64,000 bases of DNA from Calorimonas adulescens (GCF_008274215.1 NZ_VTPS01000002.1:1-64000); one strand, 5' to 3'. Shown: positions 1 through 9,718, numbered from the stretch's first letter. Translations and numbers: made by a program. The notes: generated by a model from the sequence alone, not told the origin.

Positions 1-132
1 GCCAAGTTTGATACAGTTCCTGATGACTTTAAAAATAAAATATTAAAAATAGATGATGAAGCTAAACTTGATGAAATTTTAGTTGCAGTTATTAAAAGTG
101 ATTCAATAGATGAGGTATATAAAATGGTATGA
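1..132 (+). CDS. C-terminal end of an Rpn-family (recombination-promoting nuclease/putative transposase) protein, cut by window edge
   Basis: Frame 1 is open from base 1 to a TGA at 130-132 and encodes 43 residues. They align without gaps to the last 43 residues of the protein at 18956-19291 (shared core AKFDT-PDD, then KSxSIDE-YKM). The family assignment rests on that second copy, which has the charged E-G-R-K repeat tail typical of Rpn/PD-(D/E)XK proteins; the nuclease domain itself is not visible. It lies on the opposite strand to the second copy, so the two tails form an inverted pair around the exopolysaccharide locus. Whether the gene is intact upstream cannot be judged here. Confidence 0.6.
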   Translation, partial: AKFDTVPDDFKNKILKIDDEAKLDEILVAVIKSDSIDEVYKMV

Positions 133-358
133 GGCTTATTTCGTGGCCTTATACCATGGTTAAAAAAGAAAGGGCCGGGTTGAAAACTGTACCTTTTTCT
201 TGCATACTCAATTCTTGCATATACTACTTATGGTATGCCATAAGAACTGTCCCCGCTGGCCCTTTTAAAATAATAACTACAAAAATGTTTAGTCTCCACA
301 TTTTAATTTACTCTCCTTATAAATTATTTAAAAATCTATAAGAAACTGTCTCGCCACT
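133..358. other. Intergenic stretch with a widely spaced inverted repeat
   Basis: No convincing gene. An 8-bp perfect inverted pair (AAAGGGCC at 169-176, GGCCCTTT at 258-265) brackets about 80 bp. Just inside the right arm, 244-254 reads GAACTGTCCCC on plus, i.e. GGGGACAGTTC on minus. A near match, GGGGACGGTTC, lies on minus at 42189-42199. This may be a remnant of a small dispersed repeat. A 70-codon frame at 129-341 has no ribosome site and overlaps the tail of the Rpn-like gene, so it was not called. Confidence 0.35.
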
Positions 359-1204
359 TTATTCACTTTCAAACTCTGCATAGATAGCAGTAGCATCATC
401 ATGAATACTAAAACGGGGATAATTTATGCATTCTGGATCTTGCAGTTCCAATTTCCTAAGACGGTTGGCCATATCTTCAAGTGTTTTATTCTCAAGGTCA
501 TTGAGCAATGACTCCCATGTGTTATAAGCACTAAATAAATCAACTAACCTTGAAAAACCGTCAGTTGACAGCAACAGTTTCCCACTATTTTTTATCTGAA
601 TTTTACCTGTTAAGGCGTTATCTATAGCGTTTATATCACCATTAAATATCCAATAGCTATTGGGAGTATTCATCTTGCTGCGGTTTTCTCTCAAGATTGG
701 TGTTATTGCATTACGGGCTTCCTTAGATGTGAAGCCATAATCTACTTGAAGACGATATTTTTCAGTGATGGCTATCTTATCTAACACACCCACTGAATTA
801 TCTGTTATTACGTGTAGGCCATCGCTTTGAAAAACAGCAATAGTGACATCACCAAGAAGAATATAGTCTATACTTTCTTCATTTACACGGGTAATTGCAA
901 TGGCACAGCTGGGTATCTCCCATGGTTCTCGGCGGTGCAGTTCAGGGATCAAAGTATTTACTTCCTCTGCAGCCTCATACATGATATTTTTTAAAGATAC
1001 TCTCGTATCATCTGTTCTGGTTTTGATTGTCTCATCGATTTTCTCAACAATTGATTGGACTTCGTATGTGGCTTTATCAGGCTTGTCAGAAGATAGTGCT
1101 GTAGCTCCGTCTATTACCCAAAAAACATTTTCTTTATGCCCTTGAAGGTCTAAATTTACATATCCACCAGACACCGAGACTTCATCTATTCTTGTAAATT
1201 TCAA
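359..1204 (-). CDS. Divergent PP2C-type serine/threonine protein phosphatase
   Basis: A 281-residue protein with the metal-binding landmarks of a compact PP2C fold: V-I-D-G-A-T near residues 30-35, a G-D within LLGDV in the middle strand, S-T-D-G at 213-216, and an H-D-D near 269-271. These suit a manganese/magnesium-dependent phosphatase that removes phosphate from Ser/Thr. It lacks the classical DGxGGH signature, so it belongs to a divergent PP2C subfamily. There is no signal peptide or membrane segment. The start is TTG at 1204; it follows the TGA of the TPR gene directly, and its GGAGG lies inside that gene's last codons (Asn-Gly-Gly-Phe-stop), so the two are translationally coupled. The target is unknown; no kinase is encoded next to it. 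Confidence 0.72.
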   Translation of the reverse strand: MKFTRIDEVSVSGGYVNLDLQGHKENVFWVIDGATALSSDKPDKATYEVQSIVEKIDETIKTRTDDTRVSLKNIMYEAAEEVNTLIPELHRREPWEIPSCAIAITRVNEESIDYILLGDVTIAVFQSDGLHVITDNSVGVLDKIAITEKYRLQVDYGFTSKEARNAITPILRENRSKMNTPNSYWIFNGDINAIDNALTGKIQIKNSGKLLLSTDGFSRLVDLFSAYNTWESLLNDLENKTLEDMANRLRKLELQDPECINYPRFSIHDDATAIYAEFESE

Positions 1205-2305
1205 TCAAAATCCTCCATTCATATAAATGATAGGTAATAATGTTAGAAGTAAACCAATCAGGAATACAAGAAGGCTCCTCTGCCAATAGGTCTTCCCATG
1301 AAGTATAATACTAAGAGAGCTATATGTTATCAAAAGGCAACCGCTAAATACAACAAGCAGCATAGCCCCTTGGTTAAAAGGTTGATTTAATACAAGCTGT
1401 ATGCTGGCCACAGTAAATGATATAACCGCTGCAAACAAACCTAAAAGCTCAATGCTCTGATTCCTAAAACCATTCATCTGGCTTTCTATTTCTTTCATTT
1501 TCTCATTAGTTCTTGCTGATAATTCTTTTATACGTATATTGAATAATACTTCTATATACCCGCTTATACGTATAGGATAATCGGCAGCACTGGAATCTTC
1601 TTTATCGATTGCAGTCTTAATCAAATTATAAGCATCCTGGTAATCCCCTTTTGCCGCCATAATCTGAGCCTTTGTGCTATAAAATTTAGGAAAATCAGGG
1701 TCAAGACGAATTGCCTCATCAACAGCTTCTTCTGCTTCTATGATCATCTTATTTATATCATTAGGATCAGCATAACCATCATTTACTACATTTATTATCG
1801 ATTCCGCCAGATTATGAAGTACGCCCGCATGACCTTCAATCCTTTTACTTGCTTCTTTAGCATACTCCAGGGACTTAATCATGTTATAGTGCCCACCCAA
1901 CGTCTTATAATATATTGATAAAAGATGGTACATTATGGGATGTTTATCATTTGTATATTCACGTCTATTTTCCTCTATAAAATCTTTCAACCTTGAAGTA
2001 TCTTTCATCCTGCGATAGTAAATATTAATAGCATAAAAGCAAGTAAAAGATATCTTTTCTGATTCTGGATCTTTATTATTCTTTGTTTTATTAAACAAAC
2101 CTGTTAGCAATTTAAAAACATCAGGCACTTTTTGTACAATCATTGTAACAACAAGTTCATAAAGTCTGCTTTCTTCTGATGGCATATCCGCCAAAAAGTC
2201 TTTTAGATATTCTAATTTATTTTCTTCAGTACTTTCACGCATATTATCATTTAATATATCAATCTTTTTCTTATAGTCATCTAAATTACTTTTTATATCA
2301 ACCAT
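1205..2305 (-). CDS. TPR-repeat protein with C-terminal membrane anchor
   Basis: A 366-residue protein. Residues about 60-260 are helical with TPR-like periodicity (for example EAVDEAIRLDPDFPKFYSTK and the following AAKGDYQDAYNLIKTAI). The C-terminus has three hydrophobic segments, about 285-308, 315-337 and 344-363, so the repeat domain is presumably cytoplasmic and tethered to the membrane. It starts at ATG 2305 behind a GAGGCGG-type ribosome site, 41 bp after manC, so it may be read with the polysaccharide operon. Its stop abuts the phosphatase start, suggesting a stoichiometric pair in which the TPR part docks the phosphatase or its substrate. That role is inferred only; no closer family is recognised. 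Confidence 0.65.
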   Translation of the reverse strand: MVDIKSNLDDYKKKIDILNDNMRESTEENKLEYLKDFLADMPSEESRLYELVVTMIVQKVPDVFKLLTGLFNKTKNNKDPESEKISFTCFYAINIYYRRMKDTSRLKDFIEENRREYTNDKHPIMYHLLSIYYKTLGGHYNMIKSLEYAKEASKRIEGHAGVLHNLAESIINVVNDGYADPNDINKMIIEAEEAVDEAIRLDPDFPKFYSTKAQIMAAKGDYQDAYNLIKTAIDKEDSSAADYPIRISGYIEVLFNIRIKELSARTNEKMKEIESQMNGFRNQSIELLGLFAAVISFTVASIQLVLNQPFNQGAMLLVVFSGCLLITYSSLSIILHGKTYWQRSLLVFLIGLLLTLLPIIYMNGGF

Positions 2306-2346
2306 ATTATATTAATCCGCCTCTACAATCAATATTTATAAACAAG

Positions 2347-3423
2347 CTATAGATATTCCTCTGCCCTTTTCTTCTTTATCTCATTTAAGACTTCTTTTAT
2401 ATTCTGAGCTTTATCTTTTGAGCATATGAGGGTAGCGTCTTCTGTATCAACTATAATGACGTCCTCAAGGCCAAGTGTGGCTATAAGCTTGTCACTGCCT
2501 GCTATTATACATTTCTTTGTGTCTATGCTTATTACATTGCCGTTAATGACGTTTCCCTGCTCATCCTTTTGATACAGCCTTTCTATGGATGTCCAACTCC
2601 CTACATCATCCCAACCGAAGTCCCCGGGAACAACATATACATTATCCGCTTTTTCCATGATGCCATAGTCTATGGAGATGCTCTCAAGGTGTGAGTATTC
2701 CTCATAAAGGACCTTCTCAATGTCGTCTTTATCCATATGTGCCTTTATTACATTTAACGCATTGTATAGATCTGGCATATGATCTTTAAAAGCCCTTAAT
2801 ATAGATGCAGTCTTCCATATGAACATGCCGCTATTCCAAAGGTAGTCTCCGCTCTCTACATATTTTACAGCAATATTATAGTCAGGCTTTTCGACAAATT
2901 TTTCAACAGGATATACTTCATTATTACTTATAGTCTCTCCTGATATCCTATTGCATTTAATATATCCATAACCTGTCTCAGGGTGTTCTGGTTTTATGCC
3001 GATAGTAATAAGATAGTCTCCTTGATATGCCTTTTCAACGGCAGTCTTCAACGTTTCTATATATTCGTCCTCGTCCTTTATGACGTGGTCTGATGGCACC
3101 ACCACCATGACAGATTCCTTATCCAGTCTTTCTGTGTGCAGTGCAGCAAGGCCAATACATGCAGCGGTATTTCTGCCCATAGGCTCAAGCAGTATATTGC
3201 CGGTAGGAATATCCGGTATCTGTTTGCTTATGATATCTGCATAATCGGGATTTGTTACTATGAACACATTCTCCACTGGCATTATCCTTTTCAGCCTGTC
3301 CACTGTCTGCTGTATCATGGTCCTGTCTCCGTAAATATTTAAAAACTGTTTGGGCATCTTCAGCCTGCTCTTAGGCCAGAATCTCTCGCCCTTACCTCCT
3401 GCCATGATAACACCTGTAAGCAT
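2347..3423 (-). CDS. manC: Mannose-1-phosphate guanylyltransferase (GDP-mannose pyrophosphorylase)
   Basis: Makes GDP-mannose from mannose-1-phosphate and GTP in the cytoplasm. The N-terminus carries the nucleotidyltransferase signature GVIMAGGKGERFWP with the downstream KMPKQF, and FVEKPD lies mid-protein. At 358 residues it has only the nucleotidyltransferase domain and lacks the C-terminal isomerase domain of bifunctional ManC/AlgA proteins. A longer frame reaches a TTG at 3453, but ATG 3423 has an AAAGGA 8-9 bases upstream and gives the family-typical N-terminus, so it was preferred. With gmd and fcl at 6.4-8.5 kb it supplies the GDP-fucose branch. The gene follows wbaP after about 180 bp and precedes the TPR gene. 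Confidence 0.9.
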   Translation of the reverse strand: MLTGVIMAGGKGERFWPKSRLKMPKQFLNIYGDRTMIQQTVDRLKRIMPVENVFIVTNPDYADIISKQIPDIPTGNILLEPMGRNTAACIGLAALHTERLDKESVMVVVPSDHVIKDEDEYIETLKTAVEKAYQGDYLITIGIKPEHPETGYGYIKCNRISGETISNNEVYPVEKFVEKPDYNIAVKYVESGDYLWNSGMFIWKTASILRAFKDHMPDLYNALNVIKAHMDKDDIEKVLYEEYSHLESISIDYGIMEKADNVYVVPGDFGWDDVGSWTSIERLYQKDEQGNVINGNVISIDTKKCIIAGSDKLIATLGLEDVIIVDTEDATLICSKDKAQNIKEVLNEIKKKRAEEYL

Positions 3424-3606
3424 AACATCATCCTTTTTACTTTTATTCAACAACCTGGATAAAGTTTAATAAATTGTAAAACATAATAAAGAATAGAGGG
3501 GTGAAAATAGCTATTATGCCTAATGAAAAATTTTATAAAGGTCTTTTAAATGGTCTATTATACAGTGCCATATTGTGGATTCTTATTTTTATGTTTATTA
3601 AACTTA

Positions 3607-4986
3607 TCAATACGCACCATCTTTTTTCAGCACTGCTGGTATTGTCTTAAAGAGTATATTTATATCCAGCCAGATGCTCCAGTTCATTATATACTGCATG
3701 TCCATTTTCAACCTGCCCTCAAAGTCCACATCGCTCCTACCGCTTATCTGCCAGAGCCCAGTTATGCCAGGTGGTACCCTCCATAGATACTTTATATAAG
3801 AACCACAATCTGGTATCTCTCTTTCTAAATATGGCCTGGGACCTACAAGGCTCATCTCACCTTTTAGCACGTTAAAAATCTGAGGTAATTCATCCAGGCT
3901 GGTCTTTCTTAAGAATTTGCCAACTCTTGTAATCCGCGGGTCATCCTTTAATTTATGATTTTTTAAATATTCATCCCTTATTGCTGGATTTTTTTCCAAC
4001 CATTCCATCAGTATTTCTTCTGCATTTAAAACCATAGACCTGAATTTATATGCCTTGAACGTTGTCCCATTTAACCCTATTCTGTTCTGTGTAAAAAATA
4101 CAGGCCCTGGTGAGTCCAGTTTAATTATTATAGCAATTATCAGGAATAATGGAGACAATATTACAATAGCGATCAATGAAAGAACAATATCCATGATCCT
4201 TTTCAGTTTGCCTTCCGCTCCAGAAATATATATGTCCTTTACTTTGGTAAGTGCTATATCATCTATAATCTCAATCTCAGATGGTAAATTGAGTATATCA
4301 AAGCCATCATTGATCATGTATACCTTTATATATTTATTGAGGCAAATGTTGATTATCTCATTTATATCATCTACCTTAGAGGCTATAAAGACTGCTTTAA
4401 TATTATGCTTTTTTATGATGCTTTCTGCATCTAACATATCGCCGATTTTATCATAACCGTTTACCGCCCCGCTTTCATTAGATATATATCCAATAATATT
4501 TATCCCAACTTCTTTATTATCCGATAATCTATGAAGTATACCCAATATCTTTTCGTCAGGCTTTCCCACCATTAATACATTGCTTAAATCTTTCCCTGTC
4601 TTATATCTGCTCGTCTGTATATAAGATACTATGACTTTATCCAGCATTTGGAATACTATTGAAAAAACCACAAAATAGAATAACGTAAGCCTTGAAAAAT
4701 ATGTATTTTTTATGAGATAGGAAAACATTATATACACAAATGTAGAATAGACTATCCCATCAAGTATAATCCCACACTTATTAAAAAAGCTCATAAGTTT
4801 ATTGTCATACATACCTTTAAAATAAAGGATAAGAATATCCAGTGTGAGAATTATAACCAATGTAGCAATATACCATTCTCTATCTATCAGATTGAGCCTT
4901 AAATCAAATCTTAAATACAGAGATAAAATAAAGGATAATATAATTGAAATTATATCAAACAATAGAGATATAAAAGATATACTCAT
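3607..4986 (-). CDS. Undecaprenyl-phosphate sugar-1-phosphate transferase (WbaP/CpsE type)
   Basis: A 459-residue polyisoprenyl-phosphate hexose-1-phosphate transferase that starts polysaccharide repeat-unit synthesis on the inner membrane leaflet. Four or so hydrophobic segments fill the N-terminal 120 residues, followed by a Rossmann-like CoA-binding-type region. The catalytic C-terminal domain begins near 264 with a membrane segment and then DSPGPVFFTQNRIGLNG, KFRSM, DELPQIFNVLKGEMSLVGPRP, and ends with WQISGRSD. Full length and all signatures argue for an active enzyme. ATG 4986 follows AGGGGGG. The sugar (Gal, Glc or an amino sugar) cannot be told from sequence. It is the only priming transferase seen in the locus. 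Confidence 0.88.
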   Translation of the reverse strand: MSISFISLLFDIISIILSFILSLYLRFDLRLNLIDREWYIATLVIILTLDILILYFKGMYDNKLMSFFNKCGIILDGIVYSTFVYIMFSYLIKNTYFSRLTLFYFVVFSIVFQMLDKVIVSYIQTSRYKTGKDLSNVLMVGKPDEKILGILHRLSDNKEVGINIIGYISNESGAVNGYDKIGDMLDAESIIKKHNIKAVFIASKVDDINEIINICLNKYIKVYMINDGFDILNLPSEIEIIDDIALTKVKDIYISGAEGKLKRIMDIVLSLIAIVILSPLFLIIAIIIKLDSPGPVFFTQNRIGLNGTTFKAYKFRSMVLNAEEILMEWLEKNPAIRDEYLKNHKLKDDPRITRVGKFLRKTSLDELPQIFNVLKGEMSLVGPRPYLEREIPDCGSYIKYLWRVPPGITGLWQISGRSDVDFEGRLKMDMQYIMNWSIWLDINILFKTIPAVLKKDGAY

Positions 4987-5107
4987 CCTTAGCCCCCCTT
5001 ATCATTTGTTAAAATCATTTATAAAATATAAAAGGTTTTATATTATTCCTCACAATCATGCTTTTAAACCGTTAATTCGGCAGATCTATGTTATTTACTT
5101 AGTTCAT

Positions 5108-6343
5108 TTAAATATTATCTAATAACTCTTTATATTTATTTATAGATTTATCCATTGTTAAATTCTCCTCTAAATATTTTCTTCCTCTTAATCCCATTTC
5201 TCTAATTTTTTCCTTGTTCATGTAAAGATATTCTATTTTGTTTTTTATCATTTCATAATTAGCAGGATCAACACATACACCACATTTACTATCCTCTATT
5301 AGATTTCTCGCTTCACTTCCTGGTTCCAGAATCCCTAATATCGGTTTGCCAACAGCCATCACACCATAAATTTTACTCGGAACAGAAACCCCCTTAATAC
5401 CTTTTGAATTAGTAACAAGATGAATATCAGCAGCATTCAAAGAATAAATGATTCTTTCTTTGGGTTGATATGGCAAAAATCTTACATTTGATATATTATT
5501 TTTATTACAGTAATTTATAATCTCATCTTTCTTAGCGCCCTCACCGATGAATACAAACATCATATCAGGATATTTATTAAAATATGGAACTATTTTAATA
5601 ATATTTTCTAAATCATAATACAATCCAATATTGCCTGAATACATAATTATAAATTTATCTTTTAATCCATTTTTCTCTATAAAAGAGCTTACTGAAACAT
5701 CAGTTTTATCAAGTGGATATATCTCTTTTTCATTGATCCAGTTATTTATTACAGTGCATTTTTTATTATTAAAACTTTTATTTCTACTAATGAGAGTTTC
5801 TCTCATATCTCTTCCAACAACTACAATATTGTCTGCCATATTACATGAAAAATTATCTATTTTTCTCATCAAATTTATAATAAACCTATTTCTTGAATAC
5901 TTTATTGCCTCAATCTGCTCTGGATTAAAGTCCTGAATATTGTATATAAATTTTGCTTTTCTAAATACCTTCCCCAACACCCCTAATATCCCCCCTAATA
6001 TTGGAGGTTGTGAAATAGAAAATATTATGTCTGGTTTATCGGCTTTAAAAATAGCTAAAAAGGCATTTATGAAATATTCCATGATGTATTTTATTCTACT
6101 AGCCTTTTTCGTTTTATTAAATTCCGGTACCTTAACTCTTATAATCTTTATATTTTGATATTTTTCATATACGAATCTCTTACCTTTATATTTTTCTGGA
6201 ATCCCATTAGCATAGTTGGGAAATGCAGCAATTACAGTAATATCATAATCATATTGTATTTTCTCACAAAGTTCTGTCATGATCTGCCCTGTTGAGGCAT
6301 AATCAGGATAAAAATAATTTATGATGAATAATATGTGTTTCAT
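5108..6343 (-). CDS. Family 4 glycosyltransferase, WcaI/WbuB-like
   Basis: A 411-residue GT-B enzyme that adds a sugar to the lipid-linked repeat unit in the cytoplasm. The N-terminal domain has YFYPDYASTGQIMTELC, typical of the WbuB/WcaI group; the donor-binding half has YSGNIGLYYDLENI, then GVSVPSKIYGVMAVGKPILG followed by an E about 10 residues on. In Escherichia coli, wcaI lies beside gmd-fcl and before manC. The same neighbours here make a fucosyl (GDP-fucose) donor a reasonable guess. A decayed paralogue lies at 8472-9718 in the same orientation, with gmd-fcl between the copies. The start is ATG 6343 with AAAGGA upstream. Confidence 0.82.
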   Translation of the reverse strand: MKHILFIINYFYPDYASTGQIMTELCEKIQYDYDITVIAAFPNYANGIPEKYKGKRFVYEKYQNIKIIRVKVPEFNKTKKASRIKYIMEYFINAFLAIFKADKPDIIFSISQPPILGGILGVLGKVFRKAKFIYNIQDFNPEQIEAIKYSRNRFIINLMRKIDNFSCNMADNIVVVGRDMRETLISRNKSFNNKKCTVINNWINEKEIYPLDKTDVSVSSFIEKNGLKDKFIIMYSGNIGLYYDLENIIKIVPYFNKYPDMMFVFIGEGAKKDEIINYCNKNNISNVRFLPYQPKERIIYSLNAADIHLVTNSKGIKGVSVPSKIYGVMAVGKPILGILEPGSEARNLIEDSKCGVCVDPANYEMIKNKIEYLYMNKEKIREMGLRGRKYLEENLTMDKSINKYKELLDNI

Positions 6344-6394
6344 GTAATCAATCCTTTAATGTTAAAATGGAGATAATTTAAAAATTAATCTACT

Positions 6395-7342
6395 TTATTT
6401 ATTATCCGCATTATAATTAAAAGCTTTTTTATACCACTCGTAAACTTCTCTTATTCCATCTTCTAATTTGATTTTATGGATCCAACCGAGACTATGTAAT
6501 TTTGATACATCCAACAACTTCCTTGGTGTCCCATCTGGTTTTTCTGGATTAAAACGTATTTCACCTTTATATCCTACTATATTTTTTATAAGATGTGCTA
6601 ATTCTTCAACAGATTTCTCTTCCCCCGTACCTATATTTACATGCTCTTCTCCATCATAATTTTTCATAAGATATATGCAAGCATCTGCCATATCATCAAC
6701 ATGTAAAAATTCTCTTAATGGTTTACCTGTACCCCAAACTTCTACATATGGTAAATTATTGACTTTCGCTTCATGAAATTTTCTAATTAACGCTGGCATT
6801 ACATGAGATGTTTCTAAATCAAAATTATCATAAGGTCCATAAAGATTCGTAGGCATAACACTGATAAAGTTATCTCCATATTGTCTCTTGAAGAATTGGC
6901 ACATCTTAAGTCCTGCTATTTTTGCCAAAGCATACCCCTCATTTGTCGGTTCAAGATAACCAGACAACAAATATTCTTCCTTTATTGGTTGAGGACACAT
7001 TTTAGGATATATACATGAACTACCTAGAAACAACAATTTTTTAACCTTAAAATCGTGAGCGGCTTTTATCACATTGCATTCTATCTGTAAATTTTCATAT
7101 ATAAAATCTGCTGGATATGTATTATTCGCTTGTATACCTCCTACTTTTGCAGCTGCTAAAAATACATACTCAGGTCTTTCTTCTTCAAAAAACTTCATTA
7201 CTGCATCTTGATTAGTTAAATCTAATTCTTTATGGGTTCTTCCAATTATATTTGTATACCCATTTGATTTTAAATTTCTAGCAATTGCCGATCCAACTAG
7301 TCCTTTATGTCCTGCAATATAAATCTTACTATCTTTCTCCAT
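6395..7342 (-). CDS. fcl: GDP-L-fucose synthase
   Basis: A 315-residue short-chain dehydrogenase/reductase that epimerises and reduces GDP-4-keto-6-deoxymannose to GDP-L-fucose with NADPH. Visible features: nucleotide-binding GHKGLVG at about 11-17, [11 protein letters not shown], the SSCIYP strand with catalytic Ser, and the YALAK Tyr/Lys pair near 137-141. Length equals the family's usual size. ATG 7342 has GGGAGATG upstream. It follows gmd with 40 bp between and works directly on the Gmd product, so the two form a functional pair. Confidence 0.95.
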   Translation of the reverse strand: MEKDSKIYIAGHKGLVGSAIARNLKSNGYTNIIGRTHKELDLTNQDAVMKFFEEERPEYVFLAAAKVGGIQANNTYPADFIYENLQIECNVIKAAHDFKVKKLLFLGSSCIYPKMCPQPIKEEYLLSGYLEPTNEGYALAKIAGLKMCQFFKRQYGDNFISVMPTNLYGPYDNFDLETSHVMPALIRKFHEAKVNNLPYVEVWGTGKPLREFLHVDDMADACIYLMKNYDGEEHVNIGTGEEKSVEELAHLIKNIVGYKGEIRFNPEKPDGTPRKLLDVSKLHSLGWIHKIKLEDGIREVYEWYKKAFNYNADNK

Positions 7343-7382
7343 ACAATAACATCTCCCTAGAATATTATTCCAAAAATTATTA

Positions 7383-8450
7383 TTAGCCGATTATATTTGT
7401 AAAAGCACATTCTTCATGTACTATATTAGTATTAAGATCACTTTCCACCATCATATATACTAATTCGTCAAATTTTACTCTTGGTGTCCACTTAAGTTTT
7501 TCTCTTGCTTTTGTAGAATCACCAACCAATAAATCAACTTCTGTTGCTCTAAAATATCTTGGATCAACCTCTATAAGTACTTTTCCAGTTTTTTTATCAA
7601 TCCCCTTTTCATCAATTCCAGTACCTTCCCAAACAAGATCTATATCAACACATTTAAAAGCCTTTTCGCAAAATTCTCTCACAGAATGCGTTTCACCTGT
7701 TGCTATAACATAATCATCTGGTTCATCTTGCTGTAGCATAAGCCACATAGCCTCTACATAGTCACCAGCAAACCCCCAATCACGCATTGCATTAAGATTT
7801 CCAAGATAAAGCTTGTCCTGTTTTCCTTTTACAATATTGGCAACTGCCATGGTTATTTTTCTTGTTACAAATGTTTCGCCCCTTCGTGGGGATTCATGAT
7901 TAAACAATATACCATTACATGCAAATAAATTATATGCTTCACGATAGTTTACAGTTATCCAATATGCATATAATTTTGCCGCAGCATATGGACTTTTTGG
8001 ATAGAATGGTGTCTTTTCATTTTGTGGTGCCGTTTCAGGTAACCCCCCAAATAATTCACTTGTTGAAGCTTGATAGAATTTTGTTTTGATACCCGTTTCT
8101 TTTATTGCATCAAGTAACCTCAATGTCCCTATTCCAACTACTTCGGCAGTATACTCAGGTACTTCAAATGATACTTTGACATGACTCTGTGCAGCAAGGT
8201 TATAAATTTCGTCAGGTTCTATCTTTTCTATTAATCTATTGAGGTTGCTTGAATCAGTTAAATCACCGTAATGCAAAAACAATCTCACATCCTCATTATG
8301 TGGATCTTTGTACAAATGATCAATCCTTTTTGTATTAAAAGTGCTTGCTCTTCTTATAATTCCATGAACTTGATATCCTTTATTTAGAAGTAATTCTGCT
8401 AAATAAGATCCATCTTGACCTGTAATACCTGTAATCAGAGCTTTTTTCAT
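7383..8450 (-). CDS. gmd: GDP-mannose 4,6-dehydratase
   Basis: Converts GDP-mannose to GDP-4-keto-6-deoxymannose. The 355-residue protein starts [15 protein letters not shown] (NADP-binding loop), contains the [10 protein letters not shown] segment involved in cofactor binding and tetramer contacts, the catalytic STSELFG and the YAAAK Tyr/Lys pair, then [16 protein letters not shown], all diagnostic of Gmd. ATG 8450 has GGAGGAG upstream. It is first of the gmd-fcl pair and lies between two copies of a glycosyltransferase gene. Confidence 0.96.
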   Translation of the reverse strand: MKKALITGITGQDGSYLAELLLNKGYQVHGIIRRASTFNTKRIDHLYKDPHNEDVRLFLHYGDLTDSSNLNRLIEKIEPDEIYNLAAQSHVKVSFEVPEYTAEVVGIGTLRLLDAIKETGIKTKFYQASTSELFGGLPETAPQNEKTPFYPKSPYAAAKLYAYWITVNYREAYNLFACNGILFNHESPRRGETFVTRKITMAVANIVKGKQDKLYLGNLNAMRDWGFAGDYVEAMWLMLQQDEPDDYVIATGETHSVREFCEKAFKCVDIDLVWEGTGIDEKGIDKKTGKVLIEVDPRYFRATEVDLLVGDSTKAREKLKWTPRVKFDELVYMMVESDLNTNIVHEECAFTNIIG

Positions 8451-8471
8451 TTCTTCTCCTCCCCGTTTTAT

Positions 8472-9718
8472 TTAAACATTGTCAAATAATTCGTTATATT
8501 TATAAATTGATTCATACATCGCCAAATTTTCTTCTAAATATTTCCTGCCATTTAAGCTTAATTGTTTAATATTCTCTTTATTTAAATAAAGATATTATAA
8601 AGATATTCTATTTTATTTTTTATTTCCTCGTAATCCCCAGACTCAACACATATACCACAATTACTATCTTCTATTAAGTTCCTTGCTTCACTTCTTTTTT
8701 CAAGAATACCCAATATTGATTTACCCACAGCCATAACTCCATAAATTTTACTGGGTACAGAAACCCCTTTAATGCCTTTTACATTAGTAACAATATATAC
8801 ATCAGCAGCATTTAGCGAATAAATAATCTCCTCTTTAGGCTGATAAGGAATAAACTTTACATTAGTCACATTATTTCTATTACACCATTCAACCACCTCT
8901 TTTTTCTTTGCCCCTTCACCCACAAACACAAAACATATTTCTGGATATCTATGAAAATACGGAACAATTTTGATTATATTTTCTAAATCATAATACAACC
9001 CAATATTTCCAGAATACATGATTATAAACTTATCTCCCAGTCCATTCTTTTCAATAAATGATTTTGCCAAAACACTGTCTTTAGGAAGTGGATACATTTC
9101 CTTTTCATTAATCCAGTTATTTATTACTTCACATTTTTTAATATAAAATGTTTTATTTCTCTTAACAACGGTTTCTTTTATGTCCCTTCCAACTACCACA
9201 ACTTTATCCGCTTTATTGCATGAAAAATTATCAACCCTTCTCATCAAATTTATAACAAATTTATTTTTAGAGTAATTAACAGCTTCAATCTGTTCTGGAT
9301 TAAAATCCTGAATATTGTATATAAACTTAGATTTTCTTAAAATTTTTCCTAATACTCCTAATAGTCCTCCCAATACCGGAGGCTGTGAAATAGAAAAGAT
9401 TACATCCAGTTTATCAGCTTTAAAAATAGCCAAAAAGCATTAATAAAATATTCAATTATGTACCTTATTCTACTACCTTTTTTCGTTTTATCAAATTCAG
9501 GAACTTTAACTCTAATAATTTTAATGCTCTGATATGTTTCATAAACAAATCTTTTCCCTTTGTATTTTTCAGGAATTTTATTAGCATAATTAGGAAAAGC
9601 AGCAATTACAGTAATATCATAATCATATTGTATCCTTTCACAGAGCTCTGTCATAAGCTGTCCCGTTGATGCATAATCAGGATAAAAGTAATTGATGATA
9701 AATAATATTTTTTTTCAT
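8472..9718 (-). pseudogene. Decayed second copy of the WcaI/WbuB-like glycosyltransferase
   Basis: Reading through lesions gives a full-length homologue of the protein at 5108-6343, from MKKILFIINYFYPDYASTGQ to a C-terminal ELFDNV-stop. Three lesions are visible. An extra A in a run of eight (plus-strand T run 9708-9715) shifts frame just after the start. One T is missing in a run of five near 9432-9436. A perfect 11-bp tandem duplication at 8586-8596/8597-8607 shifts the C-terminus and causes early termination. Between lesions the encoded residues closely match the intact copy, so inactivation looks recent. Homopolymer lesions could be sequencing errors; the 11-bp duplication is not easily explained that way. 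Confidence 0.88.
8586..8607. repeat. Perfect 11-bp tandem duplication that shifts the glycosyltransferase frame
   Basis: ATAAAGATATT occurs twice in direct succession on the plus strand. Removing one copy restores the reading frame and the family C-terminus (IEYLYLNKE and onward). It is a simple slippage or duplication event inside the pseudogene at 8472-9718. Confidence 0.9.

Noticed and set aside
129-341. 70-codon frame on plus after the Rpn tail
   Set aside because: Starts inside the Rpn coding sequence, spans an inverted repeat and has no ribosome site.
359-2305. Treating the PP2C-TPR pair as a known antiphage system
   Set aside because: No nuclease, kinase, NADase or other effector domain is present, and the neighbours are sugar-nucleotide genes.
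8472-9718. Two separate short glycosyltransferase genes (9400-9654 and 8582-9433)
   Set aside because: Both are pieces of one gene whose frame is restored by correcting three visible lesions against the intact paralogue.
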